A stretch of DNA of 64,000 nucleotides, from positions 84,144-148,143 of the forward strand of contig NZ_PGCP01000010.1 of assembly GCF_002812985.1 (NCBI RefSeq), in the 5' to 3' direction. Each line of letters opens with the position of its first letter. Positions within the stretch are counted from its first letter, which is position 1. The translations under genes were made by a program, and so were the position numbers. The DNA comes from Aeromonas lusitana. Its GTDB lineage: Bacteria > Pseudomonadota > Gammaproteobacteria > Enterobacterales > Aeromonadaceae. The notes beneath the pieces are model-generated. The model was given only the letters and a program-made list of their open reading frames with translations, was not told the DNA's origin and did no database searches. This document shows positions 52,684-62,603 of the stretch, piece after piece.

Positions 52684-54531
52684 CTAGGCTAGCTGCTTCT
52701 CACCCTGGTAATGGTTGTGGATCCAGGCCTCGAAGTCCGCCAGCATCTGCGCCTCCGAGTGGCTGTTGTCGGCGATCAGCGTCTCTCCGTGCACCACCCG
52801 GATGTGAGCATTGAGGGGAGTACCGTCACCGACAGGGGGGCGCTGACGCGCCGCCGCCATGCAAGCAGATGCCGTCGCCCAGGCTTCGGCCACGCTCTGG
52901 TTGCACACCCGGGCCAGGGGGCCTGCGCTGAAGCCCTCACCGGTCAGGCTCTGTAGGGTCTGGTCATGGGTCATGCCATTGCCCGGCCCCCAATAGTGGG
53001 CGGCCAAGTCCGGGCCGATGCGCGGGTTGTCGGTGAGATAGCCGTCCCGACGCAGGAAGTAGGCGCGGGTCTGCTCCACCGCCATCAGGGCCAGCAGGTA
53101 GCCGTGATAGGCGCAGGCCGACTCCTGGTTGAGCAGATGGGGGATGGCAAGCAGCGGGCGCGGGCTCTCCACTCCCAGGATCTTGCGCTCCCACTGGCGG
53201 GCCAGCGCCAGCACGGCCGCCGGGCTGCGCTCGGCCTCGTCCATGGCGTAGAGATCCCGCTCGAAGTAAGCCACTAGGGCTATCTGGCGCTCGTTGAAGG
53301 CCCTAAACGGCTGGCGCGCCGCTATCATGGCCTCGATGAGCGCATCCGGGATCACCTCCCCGGCTTCGTTGCGGGCGTAACGCTTGAGCCAGTCCGCATC
53401 GTCCAGCAGGCTGTCGCAGAACATGGACTGGGTCTCGGCATAGGCCATGGAGGTAGGTGGGAACTCCTGGGAGAAGCAGGGCGCGTTGCCGGTCACGTTG
53501 GCAAAATGGGCCGCATGGCCCCCCTCGTGGAACAGGGTGTTGAGTCCGCTCCAGCCGCTGCCGACCTGGGCCGGATCCGCCAGGCTGGTGAAGTTGACCA
53601 CAGCCGGCACCCATTGCCCCTCCTGCCAGAAACTCGGCACCGGGCCGTGGCAGAAGCCGTTCTCGTATTTCCCCTCCCGAGTCAGCAGATCCAAAGTCAG
53701 GGTCGCGTCTCGGTACTGGATGCCGAGGCGGCGGAAGCTCTCGACCCAATCCTTCAGTGCCCGGGAGAAGGGCACATAAGGGTCGAGCTGGCGGGTCACG
53801 TCGCCGCTCACGAAGTAGCGCAGGTTGTGGGGCAGCAGCGCCGTCGCCCCCTTGGCCGCCTTCAGCTCGGCGAGGCCCTGGTGCACCCGATCCTCGGTGC
53901 GGGCGATAAAGTCATCCAACACCGTAAACAACTGCTCCGGGCTCATCTGCTCGTTCTTGTGCACCTTGTAGTCGAAGTAGTCCCGATAGCCCATGGCGCG
54001 GGCGAAGCGGTTGCGCAGTGCCACCACCTCGAGAAAACCGTTGTCCACCACCCACTGCTCCAAGGCATGGAACATGGTGATCGCGCTTTGGCGCACCGCC
54101 TCGTTCTGGCTGGCAGCCAGCGAGGTGCTGGCCGCCGGCAGACTACCGGCAACCTGCCGCCCCTGCTCATCGAGCAGACTGAGCTTGAGTTCCTTGCGGC
54201 GGGCGAACAGGGCCGCCTCGGCGGCCACCAGCTCGTCCATCAGGGCGGCGGCGGCGGGATCTTCGATGACGTTGCACTCGAAGAAGGCAATCCAGCCCCC
54301 GAGCCCGCGTTTGAGATCCGCCCCCTCGGCCTGGGCCTGCATCTCCCGCAACACCGGCAGCCGCGCCGGATCGGCGCAGAAGGCCTTGTAGGCCTGCTCG
54401 GCGGCGGTGAAACCGGCCTGATCGTCGCTGGTGCCCATGTAGGTGGACCAGAACAGATCCTCCTTGCGCCTGTGTACCTGCAGGTACTCGGCGTTGAGCT
54501 GGTTCAAGTAATTCCTGGCATTGGAAGTCAT
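52684..54531 (-). CDS. M3 family metallopeptidase (oligoendopeptidase-like)
   Basis: 615 residues from MTSNARNYLNQLN, with AGAGGGA upstream; 22 extra codons in the open frame are rejected. The zinc motif is FHEGGHAAHF (HExxH), with the third ligand Glu in SMAYAETQSMFCDSL. The length and C-terminal helical domain fit the M3 thimet/oligopeptidase clan. No signal peptide, so it is cytoplasmic and probably degrades short peptides. Close relatives of this branch are annotated only as M3 or oligoendopeptidase F-like; the specificity is unknown. Confidence 0.88.
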   Translation of the reverse strand: MTSNARNYLNQLNAEYLQVHRRKEDLFWSTYMGTSDDQAGFTAAEQAYKAFCADPARLPVLREMQAQAEGADLKRGLGGWIAFFECNVIEDPAAAALMDELVAAEAALFARRKELKLSLLDEQGRQVAGSLPAASTSLAASQNEAVRQSAITMFHALEQWVVDNGFLEVVALRNRFARAMGYRDYFDYKVHKNEQMSPEQLFTVLDDFIARTEDRVHQGLAELKAAKGATALLPHNLRYFVSGDVTRQLDPYVPFSRALKDWVESFRRLGIQYRDATLTLDLLTREGKYENGFCHGPVPSFWQEGQWVPAVVNFTSLADPAQVGSGWSGLNTLFHEGGHAAHFANVTGNAPCFSQEFPPTSMAYAETQSMFCDSLLDDADWLKRYARNEAGEVIPDALIEAMIAARQPFRAFNERQIALVAYFERDLYAMDEAERSPAAVLALARQWERKILGVESPRPLLAIPHLLNQESACAYHGYLLALMAVEQTRAYFLRRDGYLTDNPRIGPDLAAHYWGPGNGMTHDQTLQSLTGEGFSAGPLARVCNQSVAEAWATASACMAAARQRPPVGDGTPLNAHIRVVHGETLIADNSHSEAQMLADFEAWIHNHYQGEKQLA

Positions 54532-54999
54532 AAGGTCCCTCTTGTTATCGGCGGCCTCTGGCCAGCCGTTCCTTTTTGGATGATGCCCCATCCTCACGGC
54601 ATAGGACTGGGTGCGCCGGGATGCGCTCCATCACGCTAGCAAAAGCGGTCTCCGCTGTCTGCCGCTCGCGGGAGATTATCGACCCCGGCTAACACTCTGG
54701 CCAGGGGTTGGCCGCCTCGACCCGTCCAACCTCCCCTTTCCGCCATGGCGGTGCCGCCTCCAGATCCGCTGGCCGTTCATGGATGAGAGCGCAGGTATTG
54801 AAGATACATCACAACAATATGTTTAATATTCGATGAAATCCAAAAGACTCCGAATGTTTTCCATATATCGTCGCAAAAACAAAAACTTGCGTAATGGCTC
54901 TACTCCGATGAGGTCAAGCTGTAAAGATTTACACTTAATAATTTAATCAAAAGAAGTCATGATAGGGAGGTCGTAGTCAAACGCGACACAATGATCCTT
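54532..54999. other. Intergenic region upstream of gbpA
   Basis: Divergent promoter space between the peptidase gene and the riboswitch. The part from about 54790 to 54955 is markedly AT-rich and likely holds the gbpA promoter. A 71-codon open frame at 54611-54826 has no ribosome site. The long antisense frame on the minus strand from 56588 to 54957 is a shadow of gbpA. Confidence 0.5.
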
Positions 55000-55090
55000 T
55001 TGTAGTCATTTGGCAAACTGGTTGAAAGGCCAGGACGCAAAGCCTCCGGTCTAAAGACATGTCGTCCAGGATAGCGGGGTTGCAACACCG
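55000..55090 (+). promoter_or_regulatory. c-di-GMP-I (GEMM) riboswitch upstream of gbpA
   Basis: The diagnostic core is present: TTGGCAAACTGG (55010-55021), GAAAGGCCAG, GGACGCAAAGCCTCCGG (55033-55049), CTAAAGACATGTCGTC as the variable P3 arm, and GATAGCGGGGTTGC closing the fold. GGCAAAC...GGACGCAAAGCC...GGGTTGC is the c-di-GMP-I aptamer consensus. It ends about 60 bases before the gbpA ATG. In Vibrio cholerae a riboswitch of this class precedes gbpA, so the arrangement is conserved. Confidence 0.93.
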
Positions 55091-55148
55091 TGTTTCGGGG
55101 AACTCCCCTGCCAACGTGACTGCCCACATCTATCGAACAGAGGAATGT

Positions 55149-56573
55149 ATGGCAGCAACTATTCAACTCAATCGCCTCGCGGCCGCGCTGGCGCTGCTGG
55201 CCAGTGGCGGCGTGCTCGCCCACGGTTACATCAGCCAGCCGGAGGCGCGCAACTACCTGTGCAAGACCGGCGGCAACAGCCAGTGTGGCGCCGTCCAGTG
55301 GGAGCCCCAGAGTCTGGAGGCGCCGTCCGGCTTCCCCAATGGCGGCCCGGCCGACGGCCAGATAGCCTCCGCCGGCCACACCCAGTTTGGTGAGCTCAAT
55401 GCCCAGACCAGCGATCGCTGGACCAAGCGTGACGTCCAGGCCGGTCCCTTCGCCATCAGCTGGACCTTCACCGCCAACCACGTCACCCGCAACTGGCGCT
55501 ACTACCTGACCAAGCAGGACTGGAACCCGAACCAGCCGTTGAGCCGGGCCTCCTTCGATCTCAACCCCTTCTGCGTCATCGACGGGGGCATGGTGCAACC
55601 GCCCAAGCAGGTCACCCACAACTGCGTCCTGCCGGCGCGCACCGGCTATCAGGTGATCCTGGGGGTCTGGGAGGTGGGTGATACCACCAACAGCTTCTAC
55701 AACCTGATCGACGCCCGCTTCGAGGGTGGCACCCAGCCCCCCCTGAACTGGAGCCAAGGCGGAACCATCTACCCCTCCATCGATCTGGCGGCCGGTGACA
55801 AGGCCATGACCCGGGTGTTCGACGCGAGCGGCGAGCGTACGGATCTGCAGACAGTGCTGACCATCGCCAATACCGAGCAGGGCCAGAAGAACAACTGGTC
55901 CCACGCCCTTGCCAGCAAGATCAACGCGGAGCAGAGCCAGATCCGCGCCGGCCAGCAAGGGACCGACGGCCAGTTCAACCCTGTCTACGGTCAGAACCCC
56001 GTCTACCTCAAAGCAGGCAGCAACCTGCAACGGGTCGAGATCCAGCTCGAGCAGCAGCAACCGCCCATCGGTGACAGCGTCAGCGTGAGTGGCCTGGAGA
56101 GCGAATACCTGCTCGACAATGGCAAGCTGACCCTGAACTTCACGGTCGCAGCCCAGGGGGATCTCGCGGTCACCAACACCCTCTATGACCATGGCGGCGT
56201 CGCCAAGGGCCAGAGCAGTGCCGACATCAAGGACAGCAGCCAGAGCTTCACCATGCCGCTGACCGGCCTGAGCGCGGGCCACCATCAGCTGGTGATCGAG
56301 GGCAAACCGAAGTCCGGTGGCGCTGCCGTACAGCAGACCCTGGATCTGATGCTCAAAGACCCCGCCAGCGGCGGTGACTATCAGTACAGCTTCCCCGAAG
56401 GGCTGAAGTCCTACACCGCCGGCACCAAGGTGCTGCAACCCAAGAACGGCAAGATCTACCAGTGCAAGCCCTTCCCCTACAGCGGCTGGTGCAGCCAGTG
56501 GGCGAGCACGGCCACCCAGTATGAGCCAGGCGTCGGCTCCCACTGGCAGGAGGCCTGGACCCAACTGCCATAA
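55149..56573 (+). CDS. gbpA: GlcNAc-binding protein A, AA10 lytic polysaccharide monooxygenase
   Basis: 474 residues from ATG 55149 (AGAGGA upstream; open frame extends 5' into the riboswitch). The signal peptide ends VLA, exposing His25 (HGYISQPEARNYLC) as the mature N-terminus; with His77 (SAGHTQFGEL) it forms the LPMO copper brace. Two middle domains of GbpA type follow (about 210-410), then a C-terminal chitin-binding module with aromatic/Cys pattern (KIYQCKPFPYSGWCSQW). GbpA binds and oxidatively cuts chitin and promotes attachment to chitin and mucin; it is a T2SS substrate in Vibrio. Controlled by the c-di-GMP riboswitch. Confidence 0.95.
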   Translation: MAATIQLNRLAAALALLASGGVLAHGYISQPEARNYLCKTGGNSQCGAVQWEPQSLEAPSGFPNGGPADGQIASAGHTQFGELNAQTSDRWTKRDVQAGPFAISWTFTANHVTRNWRYYLTKQDWNPNQPLSRASFDLNPFCVIDGGMVQPPKQVTHNCVLPARTGYQVILGVWEVGDTTNSFYNLIDARFEGGTQPPLNWSQGGTIYPSIDLAAGDKAMTRVFDASGERTDLQTVLTIANTEQGQKNNWSHALASKINAEQSQIRAGQQGTDGQFNPVYGQNPVYLKAGSNLQRVEIQLEQQQPPIGDSVSVSGLESEYLLDNGKLTLNFTVAAQGDLAVTNTLYDHGGVAKGQSSADIKDSSQSFTMPLTGLSAGHHQLVIEGKPKSGGAAVQQTLDLMLKDPASGGDYQYSFPEGLKSYTAGTKVLQPKNGKIYQCKPFPYSGWCSQWASTATQYEPGVGSHWQEAWTQLP

Positions 56574-56589
56574 GCGTCCAGAACGCAAA

Positions 56590-56616
56590 CAGGGAGCCTA
56601 GGCTCCCTGTTTTTTA
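56590..56616. terminator. gbpA terminator
   Basis: CAGGGAGCC, loop TA, GGCTCCCTG, then TTTTTT. Lies between convergent gbpA and cbl. Confidence 0.95.
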
Positions 56617-56627
56617 TAGCGATTCAC

Positions 56628-57575
56628 TCAGATCTGGTAATCGAGCGCCGCATCGTTGCGAAGAGCCCGCGCCTGTATGTCAGCTAGGGCCAGTTCCGGG
56701 TTGCAGAGCTGGATGAACTGCCAGGCGAAGTTGTGCTGGAACTGCCCCTGCTTGAGCCCGATCCAGGCGGTGTGGGGAGCAAACAGCCGGCTGCCGTCGA
56801 GCTGCACCAGACCCTTGTCCCGCTGGCCGTTGAAGGCCATGTCCGCCAGTATACCCACCCCCATTTCCAGCTCGACATAGGTCTTTATGACGTCGGAATC
56901 CTGAGCCGTCAGCAGGATCTGCGGCACTATGCCGGCTTCGGCAAACGCTTCGTCTACCCGCACCCGCCCGGTCAGGCCCGCCTGGTAGGTGACGATGGGC
57001 CAGTGGGCCAGCGCCGCCAGGGTCAGCTCTCGCTCGGCGGTGAGGGGGTGCTGCTCCGGCACCACTATGTTGTGGTGCCAGCGGTAGTAGGGAAAGGCCA
57101 CCACACCTTCGCTCTTGTCGAGCTGCTCGCTGCTGATGCCGATGTCCACCTCGCCGGTCTGTACCAGCCGCACTATCTCCTCCGGGCTGCCCTGGCGCAG
57201 CTCCAGCTGCACCAGCGGGAACTGTTCGCGAAACGCCTTCACCACCCGTGGCAGGGCATAGCGCGCCTGGGTATGCGTGGTCGCGACCAGCAAGCGGCCC
57301 GAGTCACGGTTGGCGAAGGTACTGGCCAGCTTGCGGATGTTGTTGGCATCGTTGAGGATGCGCTCGGCGATCACCAGCAGCTCCTTGCCCGGTTCCGTCA
57401 TGCCGAGCAGCCGCTTGCCGTAGCGAATGAACAGCTCGAGCCCCAGCTCCTCTTCCAGCTCGCGAATGTGGCGGCTGACCCCGGACTGGGAGGTAAACAG
57501 GGCGTTGGCGACCTCGGTCAGGTTGTAATCCCGCCGCGCCGCCTCACGAATAATGCGTAGTTGCTGAAAATTCAC
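56628..57575 (-). CDS. cbl: LysR-family sulfur regulator Cbl
   Basis: 315 residues starting at GTG 57575 (E. coli Cbl has 316). It opens MNFQQLRIIREAARRDYNLT and closes with LDYQI, both diagnostic of Cbl rather than CysB. The helix-turn-helix is ANALFTSQSGVSRHIRELEE, and TTHTQARYALP is the CysB/Cbl effector-pocket signature. Cbl activates sulfonate and other sulfur-starvation genes and is itself CysB-controlled in E. coli. It follows cysA in the same direction after a 112-base gap. Confidence 0.9.
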   Translation of the reverse strand: MNFQQLRIIREAARRDYNLTEVANALFTSQSGVSRHIRELEEELGLELFIRYGKRLLGMTEPGKELLVIAERILNDANNIRKLASTFANRDSGRLLVATTHTQARYALPRVVKAFREQFPLVQLELRQGSPEEIVRLVQTGEVDIGISSEQLDKSEGVVAFPYYRWHHNIVVPEQHPLTAERELTLAALAHWPIVTYQAGLTGRVRVDEAFAEAGIVPQILLTAQDSDVIKTYVELEMGVGILADMAFNGQRDKGLVQLDGSRLFAPHTAWIGLKQGQFQHNFAWQFIQLCNPELALADIQARALRNDAALDYQI

Positions 57576-57687
57576 GTCATCGCCTCCTGCGCTGACCGGC
57601 CGCTATGGGTCTGCCCGCGGCCTTGTTCTCTGTGTGGCCGGTCGCCCGGCCGCAAGCCTGATACTCGCTTAAGCCTTCTCTCTCGCC

Positions 57688-58755
57688 CTAGATCTGGTAA
57701 TCCGGGTAGAGCTGGGCCTGCTTGGCCACCAGGCGAACCCCCTGGCCCGGCACCAGGGCACGGGCTGCCTCCTTGCTAAGCTCGGCCTCGTAGTGGGCGC
57801 CTTTGGTCTCACCATTGCCCCGCAGCTCAACCCGGATCCGCGGCCCCATGGGCAGCAGGCGCGTGATGGTGGCGCTGATGCCACCCGGTGCATCCGCTGG
57901 CAAGATCTCCAGCTCGTGGGGACGCACATAGGCGATGGCCGCGCTGCCCTGAGCCAGGTGGGATGCCGCAGAGCCCCCCAGTCGCTGCTCGCCGATGCCG
58001 AGCCCCTGCTCCGCCACCCGACCACGGAACAGGTTCACGCTGCCGAGGAAGCTGTGTACGAAGGAGCTGGCCGGCTGGTCATAGACCTCGGCCGGGGTGC
58101 CGATTTGCTCGACCCGGCCGGCGTTCATCAGCACCACCCGATCCGCCACCTCCAGCGCCTCCTCCTGATCGTGAGTCACGAACAGGCTGGTGACGTGCAA
58201 CTCGTCGTGCAATTCCCGCAGCCAGCGGCGCAGCTCCTTACGCACCTGGGCATCGAGGGCACCGAACGGCTCGTCCAGCAGCAGCACCTTGGGCTGCACC
58301 GCCAGGGCGCGGGCCAGGGCGACCCGCTGGCGCTGGCCGCCGGAGAGCTGGGTCGGGTAGCGTCCGGCCACATGGCTGAGTTGCACCAGATCCAGCAGCT
58401 CCTTGACCCGGGCGCGGATGTCGGCCTCGTTCGGGCGCTCACTGCGCGGCTTGACCCGCAGACCAAACGCCACGTTCTCGAACACCGTCATGTGGCGGAA
58501 CAGGGCGTAATGCTGGAACACGAAGCCGACATTGCGCTCGCGCACATGCAGGGCGGAGGCATCCTCCCCCCGTATGATGACGCTGCCGCTGTCGGCCTGC
58601 TCCAGCCCGGCGATGATCCGCAGCAAGGTAGTCTTGCCACAGCCGGAGGGCCCCAGCAGGGCGACCAGCTCGCCGTCGTGGAAGTCGAGGTTGATGTCGG
58701 CAAGGGCCGCGTACTGATTGAAATGCTTGTTGAGTTGTTGAACCTGAATGCTCAT
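57688..58755 (-). CDS. cysA: Sulfate/thiosulfate ABC transporter ATP-binding protein CysA
   Basis: 355 residues. Walker [16 protein letters not shown]-loop in [20 protein letters not shown], signature [16 protein letters not shown], Walker [13 protein letters not shown] and switch His in [14 protein letters not shown]. The C-terminal TOBE/CysA domain spans about 240-355. It energises uptake through CysT and CysW. It starts 24 bases after the cysW stop. Confidence 0.96.
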   Translation of the reverse strand: MSIQVQQLNKHFNQYAALADINLDFHDGELVALLGPSGCGKTTLLRIIAGLEQADSGSVIIRGEDASALHVRERNVGFVFQHYALFRHMTVFENVAFGLRVKPRSERPNEADIRARVKELLDLVQLSHVAGRYPTQLSGGQRQRVALARALAVQPKVLLLDEPFGALDAQVRKELRRWLRELHDELHVTSLFVTHDQEEALEVADRVVLMNAGRVEQIGTPAEVYDQPASSFVHSFLGSVNLFRGRVAEQGLGIGEQRLGGSAASHLAQGSAAIAYVRPHELEILPADAPGGISATITRLLPMGPRIRVELRGNGETKGAHYEAELSKEAARALVPGQGVRLVAKQAQLYPDYQI

Positions 58756-58779
58756 GGCTGCCTCGTTGAAACTGTGAAA

Positions 58780-59667
58780 TCAGTGAGATTTAATGGGCTG
58801 ACCACGCAGCCGGGCCAACAGGGTTTCCCCCAACAGGGTGAAGATCCCGAACAGGGCCAGCAGGCTGGCGACCGCGAAGGCGGCGCCGGTCTGGTACTCG
58901 TTGTAGAGGATCTCGATGTGCAGCGGCAATGTATTGGTCTGACCGCGAATGTGGCCCGAGACCACGGACACGGCGCCAAATTCCCCCACCGCCCGGGCGG
59001 TACAGAGCAGCACGCCATACATCAGGCTCCAGCGGATGCCGGGCAGGGTCACCCGCCAGAACATCTGCAGACCGCTCGCCCCCAGCATGATGGCGGCTTC
59101 TTCCTCTTCCGGCCCGCGTGCCTCCATCTGGGGCAGCAGCTCCCGCACCACGAAGGGCACGGTAATGAAGGTGGTCGCGAGTATGATCCCAGGGGTCGCG
59201 AAGATGATCTTGATGTCATGCTCGCTCAGCCAGTCGCCAAACCAGCCGCGGCTGCCGAACATCAGCACGAACATCAGGCCCGCGATGACAGGCGACACCG
59301 AGAACGGCAGATCTATGATGGTGATGAGCAGTTGCCGGCCCGGGAAGCGGAAGCGGGCGATGGCCCAGGCAGCCGCCAGACCGAACAGCACGTTGAGCGG
59401 CACCGAGCAGAGGGTCACCAGGGCGGTCAGGCCGAGGGCGCTCAGGGCGTCCGGCTCACTGATGGCGTGCCAGAAGAAGGCCAGCCCCGGGCTCAGCGCC
59501 TGGATGAAGACGGTGGCGAGCGGCAGCAACAGCAGGGCGGCAAACCAGCCCAGCCCTACAGTGATGAGCAGCCACTTGACCCAGACCGGCTCTCGGGTCA
59601 CGGGTTGATGGGTCACGACCACGGTCACCTGTGGTGCCTTGTCGAGTGCGATAGTGGATGCGGTCAT
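58780..59667 (-). CDS. cysW: Sulfate ABC transporter permease CysW
   Basis: 295 residues with six transmembrane helices. The EAA loop that docks on CysA reads [20 protein letters not shown], and [20 protein letters not shown] is typical of CysW. The start overlaps the cysT stop by 4 bases (ATGA). Confidence 0.95.
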   Translation of the reverse strand: MTASTIALDKAPQVTVVVTHQPVTREPVWVKWLLITVGLGWFAALLLLPLATVFIQALSPGLAFFWHAISEPDALSALGLTALVTLCSVPLNVLFGLAAAWAIARFRFPGRQLLITIIDLPFSVSPVIAGLMFVLMFGSRGWFGDWLSEHDIKIIFATPGIILATTFITVPFVVRELLPQMEARGPEEEEAAIMLGASGLQMFWRVTLPGIRWSLMYGVLLCTARAVGEFGAVSVVSGHIRGQTNTLPLHIEILYNEYQTGAAFAVASLLALFGIFTLLGETLLARLRGQPIKSH

Positions 59668-60503
59668 ATCCGGCTCCCTCCGATACGGGCCCAGCTCCAG
59701 GCCTGCAACTTGTTGATGATCAACAGCAAAATGAATGAGATGAGCAGCATGACGGAGGCGATGGCGGAGGCTCCTGCGTAGTCATACTCCTCCAGGTGAC
59801 TCATGATCATCAGGGGTGCGATTTCCGACACCATGGGCAGGTTGCCGGCGATAAAGATGACGGAACCGTACTCCCCCACCCCGCGGGCGAAGGCCAGGGC
59901 AAAGCCGGTCAGCAGCGCCGGGATCAGGGTCGGCCAGAGCACCCGGGCGAAGGTCTGCCAGCGGTTGGCCCCAAGACTTGCCGCCGCCTCTTCCTGCTCG
60001 GTCTCGGCTTCCCGCAACACGGGTTGCAGGGTGCGCACCACGAAGGGCAAACCGATGAAGGTCAGCGCTATCACCACCCCTATGGGGTTGTAGGCGAGCT
60101 CGATGCCAAAGGGGGCGACCCACTGACCAATCCAGCCGTTGGGGGCGAAGATGGCGCACAGGGCGATGCCGGAGACGGCGGTGGGCATGGCGAACGGCAG
60201 ATCGATGAGGGCATCCACCAGGCGGCGACCCGGGAAGCTGTAGCGCACCAGTACCCAGGCCAGGATGAGGCCAAACAGGCTGTTGAGCAGGGCGGCGATA
60301 AAGGCGGCGCCGAAGCTCAGCCGGAACGAGGCCAGCACCCGAGGGGAGCTGATCACCTGCCAGAACTCGGCGGCATTGAGGTTGTTCACGGCGAACAACA
60401 CCAGAGCGGAGAGCGGCAGCAGCACCAGTATGCTCAGGTAGAGCAGACTGAAGCCCAGGGTCGGCCCCAGGCCTGGCAGGACGGAATAAGAACTTAATCG
60501 CAT
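59664..60503 (-). CDS. cysT: Sulfate/thiosulfate ABC transporter permease CysT (CysU)
   Basis: 279 residues, six transmembrane helices. The docking loop is [20 protein letters not shown], and [20 protein letters not shown] is the CysT counterpart of the CysW motif. First gene after the intergenic terminator, so it probably has its own promoter; the AT-rich 60504-60640 stretch (TTATTTATAAC on the minus strand) is the candidate CysB-dependent region. The ribosome site is weak (GGATG). Confidence 0.95.
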   Translation of the reverse strand: MRLSSYSVLPGLGPTLGFSLLYLSILVLLPLSALVLFAVNNLNAAEFWQVISSPRVLASFRLSFGAAFIAALLNSLFGLILAWVLVRYSFPGRRLVDALIDLPFAMPTAVSGIALCAIFAPNGWIGQWVAPFGIELAYNPIGVVIALTFIGLPFVVRTLQPVLREAETEQEEAAASLGANRWQTFARVLWPTLIPALLTGFALAFARGVGEYGSVIFIAGNLPMVSEIAPLMIMSHLEEYDYAGASAIASVMLLISFILLLIINKLQAWSWARIGGSRI

Positions 60504-60639
60504 AACACATCCGTTTGTTATAAATAACTTTCGATATAGCGATTCTGCTCACTCCTGCCAGGTGCACCAAACATCAATAACGCCTTTACTAATTACTTTT
60601 TTATCTAACAACGGCGAAACAAGGCTTTTAGAGCGATAT
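60504..60639 (-). promoter_or_regulatory. Probable cysT promoter region
   Basis: AT-rich 136 bases between a strong terminator and cysT. CysB-type half sites (ATAAC/TTAT) are visible on the minus strand, but no single box can be fixed by eye. Confidence 0.35.
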
Positions 60640-60642
60640 AAA

Positions 60643-60675
60643 TAAAAAAAGGTCTTTTATATAAATAAAAGACCT
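60643..60675 (-). terminator. Strong terminator separating sbp-hydrolase from cysTWA
   Basis: On the minus strand AGGTCTTTTAT, loop TTAT, ATAAAAGACCT, then TTTTTTATTTATAT. An 11-bp perfect stem plus T-run, about 110 bases after the hydrolase stop. Confidence 0.9.
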
Positions 60676-60784
60676 AACAAAACGGAGCTGTGGAACCGGG
60701 AAACCGGGAGTCTGCTGCTATGGGATCAGGCTAACGAACCTGCTTCATATCGTCTGGTGTTCTCCTCATTACACGTCTTCAACC

Positions 60785-61360
60785 TTAACGAAAACTCAGG
60801 GCCGCACGTCGGCCCCACTCTGCCTGCGCCGGCTCGACCACCATCTCGGCTCGCCGATGCAGGGTGCCGAGCAGGTTGAGACCCTGACTCCACTCCCCAT
60901 GACCGGACTGGGCATTGATGTGACCCACCTCGCCGGCATCGAACAAGGGCACCTGCCACTGACGACTCCAGTACTCGGCCCGCTCGAACGACATCCAGGG
61001 ATCGTTGCGACTGGCGATGAGCTGGGCGGATACCTTGATGGATCCCGCCAGCAGCTCGTCCGGGATGCCGAAGCGAGCTGGATCCGCGGGGGCCACGATC
61101 AGGATGGAGGAGACCTTCTCCGGTTGCAGCCGGGCGGCGGCGATGGCCGTCAGGGCACCGAAGGAGTGCGCCACCAGATGGACCCGGCTGCGCCGGCTCC
61201 TGAGCTTGCTCGCCAGCTTGGCGCTCCAGACAGTGAGGTCCGGCTTGTCCCAGGGCAGGCCAACCATGCGCTGCCACTGGGGGAAGTGTTGATGCCAGCG
61301 GCTCTGCCAATGATCCGGCCCGCTGTTGTGCAGACCGGGAACCAGAAGGATCTTGTTCAT
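60785..61360 (-). CDS. RBBP9/YdeN family alpha/beta hydrolase
   Basis: 191 residues from MNKILLVPGLHNSGPDHW (GGAGC upstream; 8 extra codons rejected). RBBP9/YdeN signatures: PGLHNSGPDHWQSRW, nucleophile Ser in LVAHSFGAL, acid Asp in ASRNDPWMSFERA and catalytic His in GHINAQSGHGEW. Small cytoplasmic serine hydrolase, substrate unknown. It follows sbp after 39 bases and ends at a strong terminator, so the two form one transcription unit. That sits it inside the sulfate uptake locus, which is unexpected. Confidence 0.87.
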   Translation of the reverse strand: MNKILLVPGLHNSGPDHWQSRWHQHFPQWQRMVGLPWDKPDLTVWSAKLASKLRSRRSRVHLVAHSFGALTAIAAARLQPEKVSSILIVAPADPARFGIPDELLAGSIKVSAQLIASRNDPWMSFERAEYWSRQWQVPLFDAGEVGHINAQSGHGEWSQGLNLLGTLHRRAEMVVEPAQAEWGRRAALSFR

Positions 61361-61399
61361 CTCTGTGCTCCTATCCGTTGTCACAGTGGGCCAGGCAAC

Positions 61400-62401
61400 T
61401 TAGCTGCCCGGTTGGTAGATCTGGTCGAACAGACCGCCCTGGGCGAAGTGTTTCTTCTGGACCTTGTCCCAATCCCCTTCCAGATCCTTGACGGTGAACA
61501 GGCTCAGGGTCGGGAACTGGGCCGAGGTCTCCTTCAGGATCGCCGGGTTGCTGGGACGGTAGTGATACTTGGCGATGATGCGCTGCCCTTCGTCTGAGTA
61601 GAGATAATCGAGGTAGCCCTTGGCCACCGCCTCTGTGCCGTGCTTCTTGGCGACCTTGTCGACCACGGCTACCGGCGGCTCCGCCAGGATGGAAACGGAG
61701 GGCACCACCAGTTCAAACTTGTCACTGGTCCCGGGTTGACCCAGCACCAGCAGGGCCTCGTTCTCCCAGGCCAACAGCACATCACCCAGGCCGCGCTCGA
61801 TGAAGCTGGTGGTGGCGCCACGGGCACCGGAGTCCAGCACCTTCACGTTCTTGAACAGGTCACCGACGAACTGCTTGGCGCCATCCTCACTACCACTCTT
61901 TTTCAGGGCATAGCCCCAGGCAGCCAGGTAGTTCCAGCGCGCCCCACCGGAGGTCTTGGGGTTCGGGGTAATGATGGAGACATCCTTGCGCACCAGATCC
62001 CCCCAGTCTTTGATCTGCTTGGGGTTACCCTTGCGCACCAGGAAGACGATGGTGGAGGTATAGGGGGACGCATTGTTCGCGAGGCGTCCTTCCCAATCGC
62101 TGGCGGTGAGGCCCGCCTTGGCCACGGCATCGACGTCATAGGCCAGCGCCAGCGACACTACGTCCGCTTCCAGACCATCGACCACGGCGCGCGCCTGCTT
62201 GCCAGAGCCCCCATGAGACTGGCTGACAACCACGTCGTCCCCTGTCTTGGTCTTCCACTCCTTGGCAAACGCTGTGTTGTACTCCTGGAACAGCTCGCGA
62301 GTCGGATCGTAAGAGACGTTGAGCAGGCGGATCTCGGCGGCATTGGCCTGGCCGAGTGCCAGCAGGGATAACAGGGTCAGGGCGGTCATTCGCAATTTCA
62401 T
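61400..62401 (-). CDS. sbp: Sulfate ABC transporter substrate-binding protein
   Basis: 333 residues, signal peptide ending ANA. It aligns along its length with E. coli Sbp: [86 protein letters not shown]. It binds sulfate in the periplasm for CysTWA. An excellent ribosome site (AAGGAG) suggests high expression, fitting a binding protein needed in excess over the permease. Sbp rather than CysP by these phrases. Confidence 0.94.
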   Translation of the reverse strand: MKLRMTALTLLSLLALGQANAAEIRLLNVSYDPTRELFQEYNTAFAKEWKTKTGDDVVVSQSHGGSGKQARAVVDGLEADVVSLALAYDVDAVAKAGLTASDWEGRLANNASPYTSTIVFLVRKGNPKQIKDWGDLVRKDVSIITPNPKTSGGARWNYLAAWGYALKKSGSEDGAKQFVGDLFKNVKVLDSGARGATTSFIERGLGDVLLAWENEALLVLGQPGTSDKFELVVPSVSILAEPPVAVVDKVAKKHGTEAVAKGYLDYLYSDEGQRIIAKYHYRPSNPAILKETSAQFPTLSLFTVKDLEGDWDKVQKKHFAQGGLFDQIYQPGS

Positions 62402-62603
62402 GGTGATACTCCTTATCGTTGGGTTGAGTACAGCATGCCGCCTCTTTCATATGCCAGGAAGAAAGAAATAGCGCTTTGCTTATCTCTTTTGTGCATATTC
62501 GCATGTACGCCGACCCGGAATCGACTCTGTGAGCCAGCGCCCCTTGCCTGATGAGCGCCTGTGCCATCATCAAACGAGGCGACAACGACATGGAGGAAGC
62601 GAC

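Noticed and set aside
54957..56588. 543-codon open frame antisense to gbpA
   Set aside because: Covers the riboswitch and all of gbpA on the other strand; no signal, motif or ribosome site.
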